DNA of 64,000 nucleotides, taken from positions 108,501 to 172,500 of the forward strand of contig JACVVK020000347.1 of assembly GCA_018292915.2 (NCBI GenBank). The letters are read 5' to 3'. The translations under genes were made by a program, and so were the position numbers. Shown here one piece after another: positions 34,930-46,300 of the stretch. This DNA is from Batillaria attramentaria. Taxonomy: Eukaryota; Mollusca; Gastropoda; Batillariidae. Position 1 is the first letter of the stretch; the number at the start of each line of letters is the position of its first letter. The notes under the pieces are model-generated. The model was not told the origin of the DNA and did no database searches. It was given only the letters and a program-made list of their open reading frames with translations.

Positions 34930-35190
34930 TAACTTTATGGTTGATGAAGTTCGTGTTGATGAAGATTAATGGTTAAGTAAGTTAATGGTTGATAAAGGTT
35001 GATTGTTGATGACGTTAATGGTTGATGAAGGTTGACAGTTAATAAAGTTTAATGGTTGATGAAGGTTGGTGGTTGGTGAAGTTAATGATTGATGATGGGT
35101 AAGGGTTGATAAGTTAATGGTTCAGTGACGAAGTTTCATGGTTGATGACTTTAATGGGTGATGAAGTTAATGATTGATGAAGCTTAATGA
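34930..35190. repeat. Degenerate 15-17-bp repeat
   Basis: Many variants of GTTGATGAAGTTAATG with irregular spacing, an old or unstable minisatellite. Confidence 0.8.
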
Positions 35191-35279
35191 CGTTAAACGG
35201 CTGACAGAATATGTCCAATTTCAAACAGCAAACGCCTTGAATAAAATGACAACAGTAGAACAGTTTGTTAGGGCTTAAC

Positions 35280-35480
35280 ACCGCGCAAGCAAACAACAGT
35301 AGAACAGTCAACAGAACAACCACACGACATCAGCAATCACATGGCATCCACAGAACAACCACATGTTATCAACGGAACAACCACATGACATCCTCAGCAA
35401 TCGCTTGGTTGAACAGAATCACTAAATGTCAACAAAACAATCTTGAATTGCATGATGTCTACAGGACAATCACATTATTT
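35280..35480. repeat. Weak 25-28-bp repeat
   Basis: Degenerate copies of ACAGAACAACCACATG followed by ACATC. The 109-codon plus frame across it carries a matching imperfect repeat. Confidence 0.6.
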
Positions 35481-35921
35481 AGATCTGCAGAAGAATCATA
35501 TAATTTAGATCTGGAAAAATCCGCACGATATCCAGGAGGACAAGTGACACAAGAGGTCATCCATTTTGCCCTTCCCTCCTCCCGTGCACTCTAGATGGAG
35601 TGTTGTCGTGAAGAGGGCGCCCGTTTCTCTGAACGTGGCCCACATGGACAGCTGTAGGCACGAGATGTTCTCATCGGGAAAATAAGGGGAGATAATTGGA
35701 CATTTTATGTCGTCATAACAGTAGTGGTCGCCCCAGTTTTTGTCCTTTTCTGCATAAAAACGTCGCACTTGGTCTGTTGTTGGATGCCTCCCTGCCCCAC
35801 CGCCTCCCCACCCCCACAGACACCCCCCCCCCTCCTGGACACAGACAACTAGTGCTGGAAACTTTACTTGTGCTTCTGCTTTTAGCCTTGGACAGCTTCA
35901 CATGCACAGGTACTCTTTGGT

Positions 35922-35974
<53 letters not shown>

Positions 35975-36731
35975 TGTAGAAGTTGTCATCCACTAAAAGC
36001 CTTGGTGCAAGTGATAGACAGACGTTGGACCGTTGTGCACGTGCCGTGCAGAAAGTTTGTGTCAGGTCATCAGAGCGCCATCATCATCATGGAGTACATT
36101 ATTGACGTGAGTTTGCATCAGGAAGAGAAAGTGGCTCGAACACAATCCCTTGGACAAGGCGTGCACTCTTAAAAACCCACTTGGATTTGGAATTAAAAAT
36201 GAAAAGGTTTCTGGGTGTGGGAATGATGGAATGTAAAATATTCAGAAGCCATTCAGCGGGGTAATTCTTGCCGATCCTCGCTCGTGCTGTGTGTTATTTT
36301 TGTCGAATCCCCGGTGAGCGGCCATGTTACGTGACTGTATTGTCGGCTTTTCTTTTCCCCTGACTTGATTGGCTGGCAGAGTCTCCATAGGATTCCGTTC
36401 CTTGTTTTGTATTTACCGGACTCCAACAGGAAATCAAAATCCTCCTGTCAGTCTCGTGATTGTCGTCATGTTTGATACGGATGTATGTTGTCGACACGAA
36501 CCTTCTGTACTGTGACATCGGTTTTGATCTGTTATTGTTCTTGTCGTCACTAGTGTTGTTTAAAGGGAGTTAGTTGTTCGCTGTTTGTTTTGTATTTGCA
36601 TTTATATGTTAGCCGAGCTTTAACAAAAGATCGATTTCTGAATAGGTGAAGTCTCATCCTGCGAAGTGTGTTTTTTGCAGCCGCGGTTTTGTTGTTTTAG
36701 TTTTTTTTTCCTGGAAAGTTTGACAGACGTC

Positions 36732-36795
<64 letters not shown>

Positions 36796-36883
36796 TGTAC
36801 ACAGACGTCCCGTCCACACTCATGCTGCTTGAACCTCGGCACGGTTTGAGGGGACTTTACACTAGTGAATTAACGTCTGATAG
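35481..36883. other. Unique DNA with CT/GT microsatellites
   Basis: (CT)n(GT)n at 35922-35972 and (GT)30 at 36734-36794. No supported gene. Confidence 0.65.
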
Positions 36884-37745
36884 TACAGTAACACAATATG
36901 GTGGACTAACACACGTATACCGTAGTCATTCAGTAACACAATATGGTGGACTAACACACGTATAACATAGTCATTCAGTAACACAATATGGTGGACTAAC
37001 ACACGTATAACATTGTCATTCAGTAACACAGTATGGTAGACTAACACACGTATAACATAGTCATTCAGTAACACAGTATGGTAGACTAACACGCGTGTAA
37101 CATAGTCATTCAGTAACACAATATGGTGGACTAACACACGTATGCCGTAGTCATTCAGTAACACAGTATGGTGGACTAACACACATAGTCATTCAGTAAC
37201 ACAGTATGGTAGACTAACACACATGGTCATTCAGTAACACAATATGGTAGACTAACACACATAGTCATTCAGTAACACAATATGGTAGACTAACACACGT
37301 ATGCCGTAGTCATTCAGTAACACAGTATGGTGGACTAACACACGTATAACATAGTCATTCAGTAACACAGTATGGTAGACTAACACGCGTATAACATAGT
37401 CATTCAGTAACACAATATGGTGGACTAACACACGTATAACATAGTCATTCAGTAACACAGTATGGTAGACTAACACACGTATGCCGTAGTCATTCAGTAA
37501 CACAGTATGGTGGACTAACACGCGTGTAACATAGTCATTCAGTAACACAATATGGTGGACTAACACACGTATACCGTAGTCATTCAGTAACACAGTATGG
37601 TAGACTAACACACATAGTCATTCAGTAACACAGTATGGTAGACTAACACACATGGTCATTCAGTAACACAATATGGTAGACTAACACACATAGTCATTCA
37701 GTAACACAATATGGTAGACTAACACACGTATAACATAGTCAATCA
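36884..37745. repeat. 45/38-bp minisatellite, about 20 copies
   Basis: Core CAGTAACACAATATGGTGGA, then CTAACACACGTATAACATAG. Some units lack CGTATAA and are 38 bp. A block of about 430 bp (two 38-bp units followed by 45-bp units) occurs twice, near 37151-37270 and 37580-37700. The 15-residue period leaves minus-strand frames of 106 and 119 codons, which I do not call. Confidence 0.96.
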
Positions 37746-38200
37746 GTTCGAGCTGTCTTCCCCAGACTTTTGCTTTTAGGAAACACAGAACGCTTCCAGA
37801 TTATCAGTTACAAACCGTTCATCCAGACATTTATGTGCTAATGTGACTCTCTTCCTAATCTATTATCCGATGCCACAGTTCGCGTTCTATAGAGCGTTTA
37901 CCTTCTTTCCGTCCACACCCAGCAACAGCGGCAGCACGCGATGTGGCGCTTGTGACTCGACTCACTCTATATACTTACACAGCTCACTCAACACTCACAT
38001 AACTCACTGTACACTCACATATAACTCACTCTACACTCACACTCTTGCTGCAGCACGCTAAGTGAAGCTTGTGATCCAGCCTGTCTTTCTCAGGTCCCTC
38101 CCTATGGAATAATCCCCCCTTCACAGTTAAAATAATCTGCAGCGTCGCTCTCCTCGTTCAAGGCGAACCTTCTCAAGTATTTACTCTCATGCTCGGAGCC
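37746..38200. other. Unique DNA with a short ACTCACTCTACACTC repeat
   Basis: A weak 18-21-bp repeat of CACTCACATAACTCACT type at 37980-38045. No gene recognised. Confidence 0.65.
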
Positions 38201-38630
38201 CTGAATGTTCTGCCGTGTGTACCCTCCATGTTACTTGCTAGTAGTTATAGGTTTTGTTAGGTAGTTAAAAGATCCAAGTCTCCACACACCTGAGTGTTGT
38301 GTCGTGTGTACCCTCCATGTTACTTGCTAGTAGTTATAGGTTTTGTTAGGTTGTTAAAAGATCCATGTCTCCACACACCTGAGTGTTCTGTCGTGTGTAC
38401 CCTCCATGTTACTTGCTAGTAGTTATAGGTTTTGTTAGGTTGTTAAAAGATCCATGTCTCCACACACCTGAGTGTTGTGTCGTATATATCCTGGATGTTA
38501 CTTGCTAGCAATTATAGGTCTTGTTTAAGTAGTTGAAAGATTCATGTCTCCACACACCTGCGTATTCTGTCGTATGTATCTGAATTTTACTTTCTAGCAG
38601 TAATAGGCTTTATTTAGGTAGTCGAGCGTA
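38201..38630. repeat. 89-bp minisatellite, 4.8 copies
   Basis: Copies start at 38201, 38290, 38379, 38468 and 38558. They share GTTACTTGCTAGTAGTTATA and ATGTCTCCACACACCTG. The first three are near-identical and the last two diverged. Confidence 0.96.
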
Positions 38631-39795
38631 TCAAAGCATGACATGTAATTTTGCCATGTACACGTCAGACTGTTGTTCTCGATGTTATCTTACTTGTGGT
38701 CTAATAGTTTGGGTTTTTTTTTTTTTGGGGGGGGGGGTTGTTTTGATTTTTTTTCATTTTATTGTTTTGTTTGTTTGTTTGTTTGTTTGTTTGGTTTTTT
38801 TTTTTTGAGCGGGGGGGGGGGGGGGGAGGGTTGGAGGGGGGAGGGGTCTCTTGTCGCTTCTTTTGTCTTACATTTTGTAGTTCAGCAACGGCAAATTATA
38901 AGCTGGCACGTGTGCTACAATTTCTACCGTTGAAAAATAAAGTTTCATTGTCATTGTGACACAGCTCACTCTACATGTCTCAGTCTTGCTGCAGCAGAAT
39001 TGTTCCTTGCCCAAAGAATAAAATGGCCCTTGCTTCCTTTGCTGCATCAGTCACAAAATGGCAAGGCTGTGACCGCCGGTCAGTTTTGTGTCGTGCAGAG
39101 AGAGGGATTTTTTGTTGTTGTTGTTGTTTTGTTGTTGTTTTTCTTTTGTTTTTCTTGTTGTACTTTTTTGTTTTTATGTTTTTGTTTGTTTGTTTGTTTG
39201 TTGGGGTTTTCTTTGGGGGGGGGGGGAGGAGGTGTGTGTGTGTGTGGGGGGGGGATAGAGAAGTATAGAGACCGTCACGAACATTTCCGACAACAAACCC
39301 ATTACTATAGATACAGGTATAAATTATCAAATACAGGTAAAACAAGTAATTAACCAATGCCTTGCTACATGGTTGTCAAACTTGTCCTGACTCCATCCGG
39401 TAGTACATAACTATATGACAGGACTTGTGGAATACTCCTCGTTTTAAAGTCTGAAGTGGACGGTCGCTGTAATGTGTTGTACATGAGTGTACAGTTTTAT
39501 TTATATCGCTGACAGACACAATAAAGGAGCTGCGTGGATCGAGAGAAGTTGAGAGGGATATTTGTATGTGTGTAAGGTGGGGGAGGGGGAGGGCTGGGGG
39601 GAGTTAAGATGTTATTGGTTGGACTCTTGTCTCCGTGTTGTACAGTCTTTATCTCAGACATGCATTTTGTTGTGAACACAAAGCCCCGCCTGCTGCACGT
39701 GGAAGATCGATGAAGGTCAAAGTTGAAAACGATCACACGATTACCGGCAATGCTGGCGTTACCCTGAATCCTGCCTGGGGACCGGTCGTTATGTA
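38631..39795. other. Unique DNA with long T- and G-runs
   Basis: T-runs and G-runs with TTTG tetramers at 38710-38850 and again at 39108-39255. The two blocks are similar in plan (T/GTT-rich, TTTG units, then a run of 9-15 G). AAAATAAAGTTTCATTGTCATTGT at 38931-38954 could be a retroelement 3' end, but no body is recognisable. Phe/Gly/Val-rich frames here are not genes. Confidence 0.6.
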
Positions 39796-39812
39796 ACACA
39801 CACACAGACACA

Positions 39813-39853
<41 letters not shown>

Positions 39854-39873
39854 ACACACACACACAGACACAG

Positions 39874-39905
<32 letters not shown>

Positions 39906-39924
39906 ACACACACACACAGACACA

Positions 39925-39979
<55 letters not shown>

Positions 39980-39984
39980 GCACA
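39796..39984. repeat. Complex (AC)n with CAGAGA interruptions and (CG)n end
   Basis: A module with ACACAGACACAGACAC and a GAGACAC interruption occurs three times, followed by eight CG dinucleotides at 39965-39980. The alternating purine-pyrimidine sequence runs for nearly 190 bp. Confidence 0.97.
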
Positions 39985-40045
39985 CTGTTTGTTGCATAGA
40001 AGGAGGCCAGATGTGGGTGTGGAAGCCTGCGTTACCAGCTAGTCC

Positions 40046-40250
40046 TTTAACCGGGTACCAGCTTATACCGAGCAAGTCTAACTCCGTAACCGGGTACATG
40101 TACCAGCTTATAGCGAGCAAGTCTAACTCCGTAACCGGGTACCAGCTTATACCGAGCAAGTCTAACTCCGTAACCGGGTACCAGCTTATACCGAGCAAGT
40201 CTAACTCCGTAACCGGGTACCAGCTTATACCGAGCAAGTCTAACTCCGTC
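40046..40250. repeat. 39-bp minisatellite, 5 copies
   Basis: Core GGGTACCAGCTTATACCGAG, then CAAGTCTAACTCCGTAACC. One copy has a 6-bp ACATGT insertion. It produces in-phase 13-residue repeats on both strands, not called as coding. Confidence 0.96.
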
Positions 40251-40299
40251 ACTGATGATTACACACCTGATACCCCACACCTGGATATTGTAATCTTCC

Positions 40300-40372
40300 T
40301 CCGTGTCTTCACCACCTGTACCTCCGTGTCTTCACCACCTGTACCTCCGTGTCTTCACCACCTGTACCCATT
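40300..40372. repeat. 23-bp tandem repeat, 3 copies
   Basis: CTTCACCACCTGTACCTC followed by CGTGT. Confidence 0.93.
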
Positions 40373-40593
40373 CTCCCTGTCTTCAGAAACTGCAATCGTG
40401 TCTAGATGTCTTGATTAAGTTTCCTCTCCGTGACCATTACCTGTAATCTCGCCGGGCCTCGTGTAGTGAACACCTGTACTCACTGCAAGCAGAACGCTGA
40501 CTTCCGCCTCATGCTGATCATTGTTGTGTGTAATCATGTCATATGTCCGTTCAGACACGTCTGGTCACGACAACCAATCAACACACGCAATAA

Positions 40594-40925
40594 ACCCGTT
40601 CTGTAATCCCCAGTAGAGTGTCAGTTACCTCCATACTTCCCTAACCCTAACCCGTTCTGTAATCTCCAGTATCAATTACCTCCATACTTCCCTAACCCTA
40701 ACCCGTTCTGTAATCCCCAGTATCAGTTACCTCCATACTTCCCTAACCCTAACCCGTTCTGTAATCCCCAGTATCAGTTACCTCCATACTTCCCTAACCC
40801 TAACCCGTTCTGTAATCCCCAGTATCAGTTACCTCCATACTTCCCTAACCCTAACCCGTTCTGTAGTCCCCAGTATCAGTTACCTCCATACTTCCCTAAC
40901 CCTAACCTGTTCTATAATCCCCAGT
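40594..40925. repeat. 51-bp minisatellite with CCCTAACCCTAACCC core
   Basis: Six copies. Each contains CCCTAACCCTAACCCGTTC, two and a half telomere-type repeats, followed by CAGTATCAGTTACCTCC and ATACTT. Two copies of the motif start at 40642 and 40693. Confidence 0.96.
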
Positions 40926-41465
40926 GTCGTGTCACTTATAACTAAGTGCTAGACTATATGGTGTCGTGTTATTTATAACTAAGTGCTAAACTATATGATG
41001 TCGTGTTATGATGTCGTGTTATTTATAACTAAGTGCTAGACTGTATGGTGTCGTGTCACTTATAACTAAGTGCTAGACTGTATGGTGTCGTGTCACTTAT
41101 AACTAAGTGCTAGACTGTATGGTGTCGTGTCATTTATAACTAAGTGCTAGACTGTATGGTGTCGTGTCACTTATAACTAAGTGCTAGACTGTATGGTGTC
41201 GTGTCATTTATAACTAAGTGCTAGACTGTATGGTGTCGTGTCACTTATAACTAAGTGCTAGACTGTATGGTGTCGTGTCACTTATAACTAAGTGCTAGAC
41301 TGTATGGTGTCGTGTCACTTATAACTAAGTGCTAGACTGTATGGTGTCGTGTCACTTATAACTAAGTGCTAGACCATATGGTGTGTTATTTATAACTAAG
41401 TGCTAGACTATATTATGGTGTCATGTTATTTGTAACTGAGTGCTAGACTGTTTGGTGTCATATCT
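40926..41465. repeat. 37-bp minisatellite, about 14 copies
   Basis: Core TCACTTATAACTAAGTGC, then TAGACTGTATGGTGTCGTG. Central copies (41046-41340) are nearly identical and edge copies are diverged or truncated. Each unit contains the imperfect palindrome CACTTATAACTAAGTG. Confidence 0.96.
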
Positions 41466-41670
41466 AGGTGAGTGGTAGATTCTGGCCGTGTAAAGTAAGC
41501 GTTGTGAACTAAACTCACTCACAGTACAACAAACTAGCTCGACCGCGTCTGCGCATGCTCCTGTATCACCCGTGTAATTTACGGGAATTTCGCCTTTGTT
41601 TCCACTGTGTCCTTCAAATACAATTGAGTGGCCGGAGGCGGGAATGATAACTGACATTATCCTGTTCAGT

Positions 41671-41671
<1 letters not shown>

Positions 41672-41750
<79 letters not shown>
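41672..41750. repeat. (AC)n microsatellite
   Basis: About 39 uninterrupted AC units. Confidence 0.99.
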
Positions 41751-41752
<2 letters not shown>

Positions 41753-42756
41753 CAGCTGCAATGATTACATCGTCAAGGAAACTGCGTTGTGTACATGGTT
41801 AGTGTATTTTTCACCGACTGTCATGGAAGCCGTCATTGTGGACAGGTCATCACATTCATGTACTTTTCGTCAGCATCGTGTCTTTTGAAACAGACCGAAA
41901 ATAACGCGCTGAACAAATCTGTCGCGTTTCCATTTTCTATTCTTTTTCCTAGAAAATGCATGAATTATAAAACAGAGATTTTCACGCTGAGGGAAAAGAA
42001 AAGAAAAGCTACGACTGCTCACGACATGGTTAAACCGCCATAAAGACAAGAATGACCTCGCAATATAATCCCTTCAAGCTTTTCACAGAGTGTTGAAGTA
42101 TACATAATGTATGTACAAACATTTCGCGGATCGTCAGTGTGATGTGACACGTGTATTGGAGTGGAACACTCTTGTTTTACGTGCTGCTGTTGACGTAAGG
42201 ACGAACACGACTCACTAATTATGCATGACGTTTTCCGTGACGCTTCCAGCACGTGACAACCAAAACCACAGGGTGTATTGTAGGCAGCACTTCAGGCAGT
42301 GCGAGTATGTGGGTGGGCTGATACCGACACCTTTGTTTTAGTGTAATCGCGAAACCGACACCTCGAGAGTTGATGCGACAGATAACGAGATAAACGGAAG
42401 CACAGACTGCCACCCAAATGAAGAACATAAAACGTACATTGGCAGGGGGATCCGTTACGCATATAAAATGTCAAAAGTGCAGTCAGCACAACACAGTTAA
42501 TATTTATTTACAACCAGCAGATTCTATCGCCAGATGCCGTCTGACATGAAATCATTGAAAAACACAATTAAGCCAACGGAAAACTCACCAGGGCGGAACG
42601 TCACTTTTTCAGGCGTATGAATTATTGACTGGCGTCAGATGACGTCACAATGAACTAGGTCACCTGATGCGAGTCCGTTGAGTTTCACGAGACTGAAGTT
42701 TTGTACGGAAGGGAACTGTAGACTGTCTGCATTAACTGACTTCATGGATTGTTCAG
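41751..42756. other. Unique DNA, no gene recognised
   Basis: Several frames of 65-84 codons on both strands, none with a domain. TGACGTCA lies near 42637 and CACGTG near 42145 and 42250. Confidence 0.6.
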
Positions 42757-42774
42757 TGTGTGTGTGTGTGTGTG

Positions 42775-42805
<31 letters not shown>

Positions 42806-43089
42806 TGGGGGGGGGGGGTTAGGATGTGTGTGTGTGTGTGTTGGGGGGGGGGGGGGGGTTAGGATGTGTGTGTGTGTGTGTTGGGGGGGGGGGGGTTAGG
42901 ATGTGTGTGTGTGTGTGTGTGTTGGGGGGGTGGGGGGGGTTAGGATGTGTGTGTGTGTGTGTGTGCGTGTGTGTGTTGGGGGGGGGGGGGGGGGGGGGGG
43001 TTAGGATGTGTGTGTGTGTGTGTGTGTGAGTGTGTGTGAGTGTGTGTGTGTGTGTGCGTGTGTGTGTTGGGGGGGGGGGGGTTAGGATG
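42757..43089. repeat. (GT)n and poly-G compound array
   Basis: Five or six modules of GTGTGTGTGTTGGGGGGGG followed by TTAGGATGTG. G-run lengths vary from about 9 to 22. It contains dense consecutive G-runs on one strand, so G-quadruplex formation is plausible. Gly/Val/Cys-rich frames are artefacts. Confidence 0.97.
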
Positions 43090-43194
43090 TGATTCTTCCA
43101 CTAGAACTTCAACTGCGTTCCCTCCACATGATCGTACAGACGTGTAATGTTGCACTTCCTTCAACTTTATTTCGACCACGTGATCGTATCAGCG

Positions 43195-43282
43195 TCATTG
43201 TGTAACATTGTGTATCATTGTGTAACATTGTGTATCATTGTGTAACATCGTGTGTCATTGTGTAACATCGTGTGTCATTGTG
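43195..43282. repeat. 20-bp tandem repeat, about 4 copies
   Basis: GTGTAACATTGTGTATCATT-type units with later ATCGTGTGTC variants. Confidence 0.9.
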
Positions 43283-43357
43283 GGGCCGGCATGCAAAAAC
43301 TCAAACATCCTGAGTTTCTGTGTGCAAAGAACAGAGTCAAGTCGGATTATTGTAGAA

Positions 43358-46300
43358 AAAACACACATAGTTTTAACAAAGAGCAAAAACACACATAGTT
43401 TTAACAATGAGCAAAAACACACATAGTTTTAACAAGGAGCAGAATCACACATAGTTTTAACAAGGAGCAGAATCACACATAGTTTTAACAAGGAGCAGAA
43501 TCACACATAGTTTTAACAAGGAGCAAAAACACACATAGTTTTAACAAGGAGCAGAAACACACATAGTTTTAACAAGGAGCAAAAACACACATAGTTTTAA
43601 CAAGGAGCAAAAACACACATAGTTTTAACAAGGAGCAGAAACACACATAGTTTTAACAAGGAGCAAAAACACACATAGTTTGAACAAGGAGCAGAAACAC
43701 ACATAGTTTTAACAAGGAGCAGAAACACACATAGTTTTCACAAGGAGCAGAAACACGAATAGTTTTAACAAAGAGCAAAAACACACATAGTTTTAACAAG
43801 GAGCAAAAACACGAATAGTTTTAACAAGGAGCAAAAACACACATAGTTTTAACAAGGAGCAGAATCACACATAGTTTTAACAAGGAACAGAATCACACAT
43901 AGTTTTAACAAGGAGCAAAAACACACATAGTTTTAACAAGGAGCAGAAACACGAATAGTTTTAACAAGGAGCAAAAACACACATAGTTTTAACAAGGAGC
44001 AAAAACACACATAGTTTTAACAAGGAGCAAAAACACACATAGTTTTAACAAGGAGCAGAATCACACATAGTTTTAACAAGGAGCAGAAACACACATAGTT
44101 TTAACAAGGAACAGAATCACACATAGTTTTAACAAGGAGCAAAAACACACATAGTTTTAACAAGGAGCAAAAACACACATAGTTTTAACAAGGAGCAGAA
44201 ACACACATAGTTTTAACAAGGAGCAGAAACACGAATAGTTTTAACAAGGAGCAGAATCACACATAGTTTTAACAAGGAGCAAAAACACACATAGTTTTAA
44301 CAAGGAGCAAAAACACTAATAGTTTTAACAAGGAGCAGAATCACACATAGTTTTAACAAGGAGCAAAAACACACATAGTTTTAACAAGGAGCAGAATCAC
44401 ACATAGTTTTAACATGGAGCAAAAACACACATAGTTTTAACAAGGAGCAGTAACACGAATAGTTTTAACAAGGAGCAAAAACACACATAGTTTTAACAAG
44501 GAGCGGAAACACGAATAGTTTTAACAAGGAGCAGAATCGCACATAGTTTTAACAAGGAGCAAAAACACACATAGTTTTAACAAGGAGCAGAAACACACAT
44601 AGTTTTAACAAGGAGCAAAAACACACATAGTTTTAACAAGGAACAAAAACACACATAGTTTTAACAAGGAGCAAAAACACACATAGTTTTAACAAGGAGC
44701 AGAATCACACATAGTTTTAACAAGGAGCAAAAACACACATAGTTTTAACAAGGAGCAAAAACACGAATAGTTTTAACAAGGAGCAGTAACACGAATAGTT
44801 TTAACAAGGAGCAAAAACACACATAGTTTTAACAAGGAGCAGAAACACGAATAGTTTTAACAAGGAGCAGAATCGCACATAGTTTTAACAAGGAGCAGAA
44901 ACACGAATAGTTTTAACAAGGAGCAGAATCACACATAGTTTTAACAAGGAGCAAAAACACACATAGTTTTAACAAGGAGCAAAAACACTAATAGTTTTAA
45001 CAAGGAGCAGAATCACACATAGTTTTAACAAGGAGCAAAAACACACATAGTTTTAACAAGGAGCAGAATCACACATAGTTTTAACATGGAGCAAAAACAC
45101 ACATAGTTTTAACAAGGAGCAGTAACACGAATAGTTTTAACAAGGAGCAAAAACACACATAGTTTTAACAAGGAGCGGAAACACGAATAGTTTTAACAAG
45201 GAGCAGAATCGCACATAGTTTTAACAAGGAGCAAAAACACACATAGTTTTAACAAGGAGCAGAAACACACATAGTTTTAACAAGGAGCAAAAACACACAT
45301 AGTTTTAACAAGGAACAAAAACACACATAGTTTTAACAAGGAGCAAAAACACACATAGTTTTAACAAGGAGCAGAATCACACATAGTTTTAGCAAGGAGC
45401 AAAAACACACATAGTTTTAACAAGGAGCAAAAACACGAATAGTTTTAACAAGGAGCAGAATCACACATAGTTTTAACAAGGAGCAAAAACACACATAGTT
45501 TTAACAAGGAGCAGAAACACGAATAGTTTTAACAAGGAGCAAAAACACACATAGTTTTAACAAGGAGCAAAAACACACATAGTTTTAACAAGGAGCAGAA
45601 TCACAAATAGTTTTAACAAGGAACAAAAACACACATAGTTTTAACAAGGAGCAGAAACACGAATAGTTTTAACAAGGAGCAAAAACACACATAGTTTTAA
45701 CAAGGAGCAAAAACACGAATAGTTTTAACAAGGAGCAGAAACAGACATAGTTTTAACAAGGAGCAGAAACACGAATAGTTTTAACAAGGAGCAGAAACAC
45801 ACATAGTTTTAACAAGGAGCAGAAACACGAATAGTTTTAACAAGGAGCAAAAACACACATAGTTTTAACAAGGAGCAAAAACACACATAGTTTTAACAAG
45901 GAGCAGAAACACAAATAGTTTTAACAAGGAGCAGAATCACACATAGTTTTAACAAGGAGCAGAATCACACATAGTTTTAACAAGGAGCAAAAACACACAT
46001 AGTTTTAACAAGGAGCAAAAACACACATAGTTTTAACAAGGAGCAAAAACACACATAGTTTTAACAAGGAGCAGAAACACGAATAGTTTTAACAAGGAGC
46101 AGAAACACACATAGTTTTAACAAGGAGCAAAAACACAAATAGTTTTAACAAGGAGCAGAAACACACATAGTTTTAACAAGGAGCAAAAACACGAATAGTT
46201 TTAACAAGGAGCAGAAACACACATAGTTTTAACAAGGAGCAAAAACACTAATAGTTTTAACAAGGAGCAAATACACACATAGTTTTAACAAGGAGCAAAA

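Noticed and set aside
39497..40252. 251-codon minus-strand frame with Val-Cys runs and 13-residue repeats
   Set aside because: It strings together an AC microsatellite and the 39-bp array. The composition is entirely repeat-derived.
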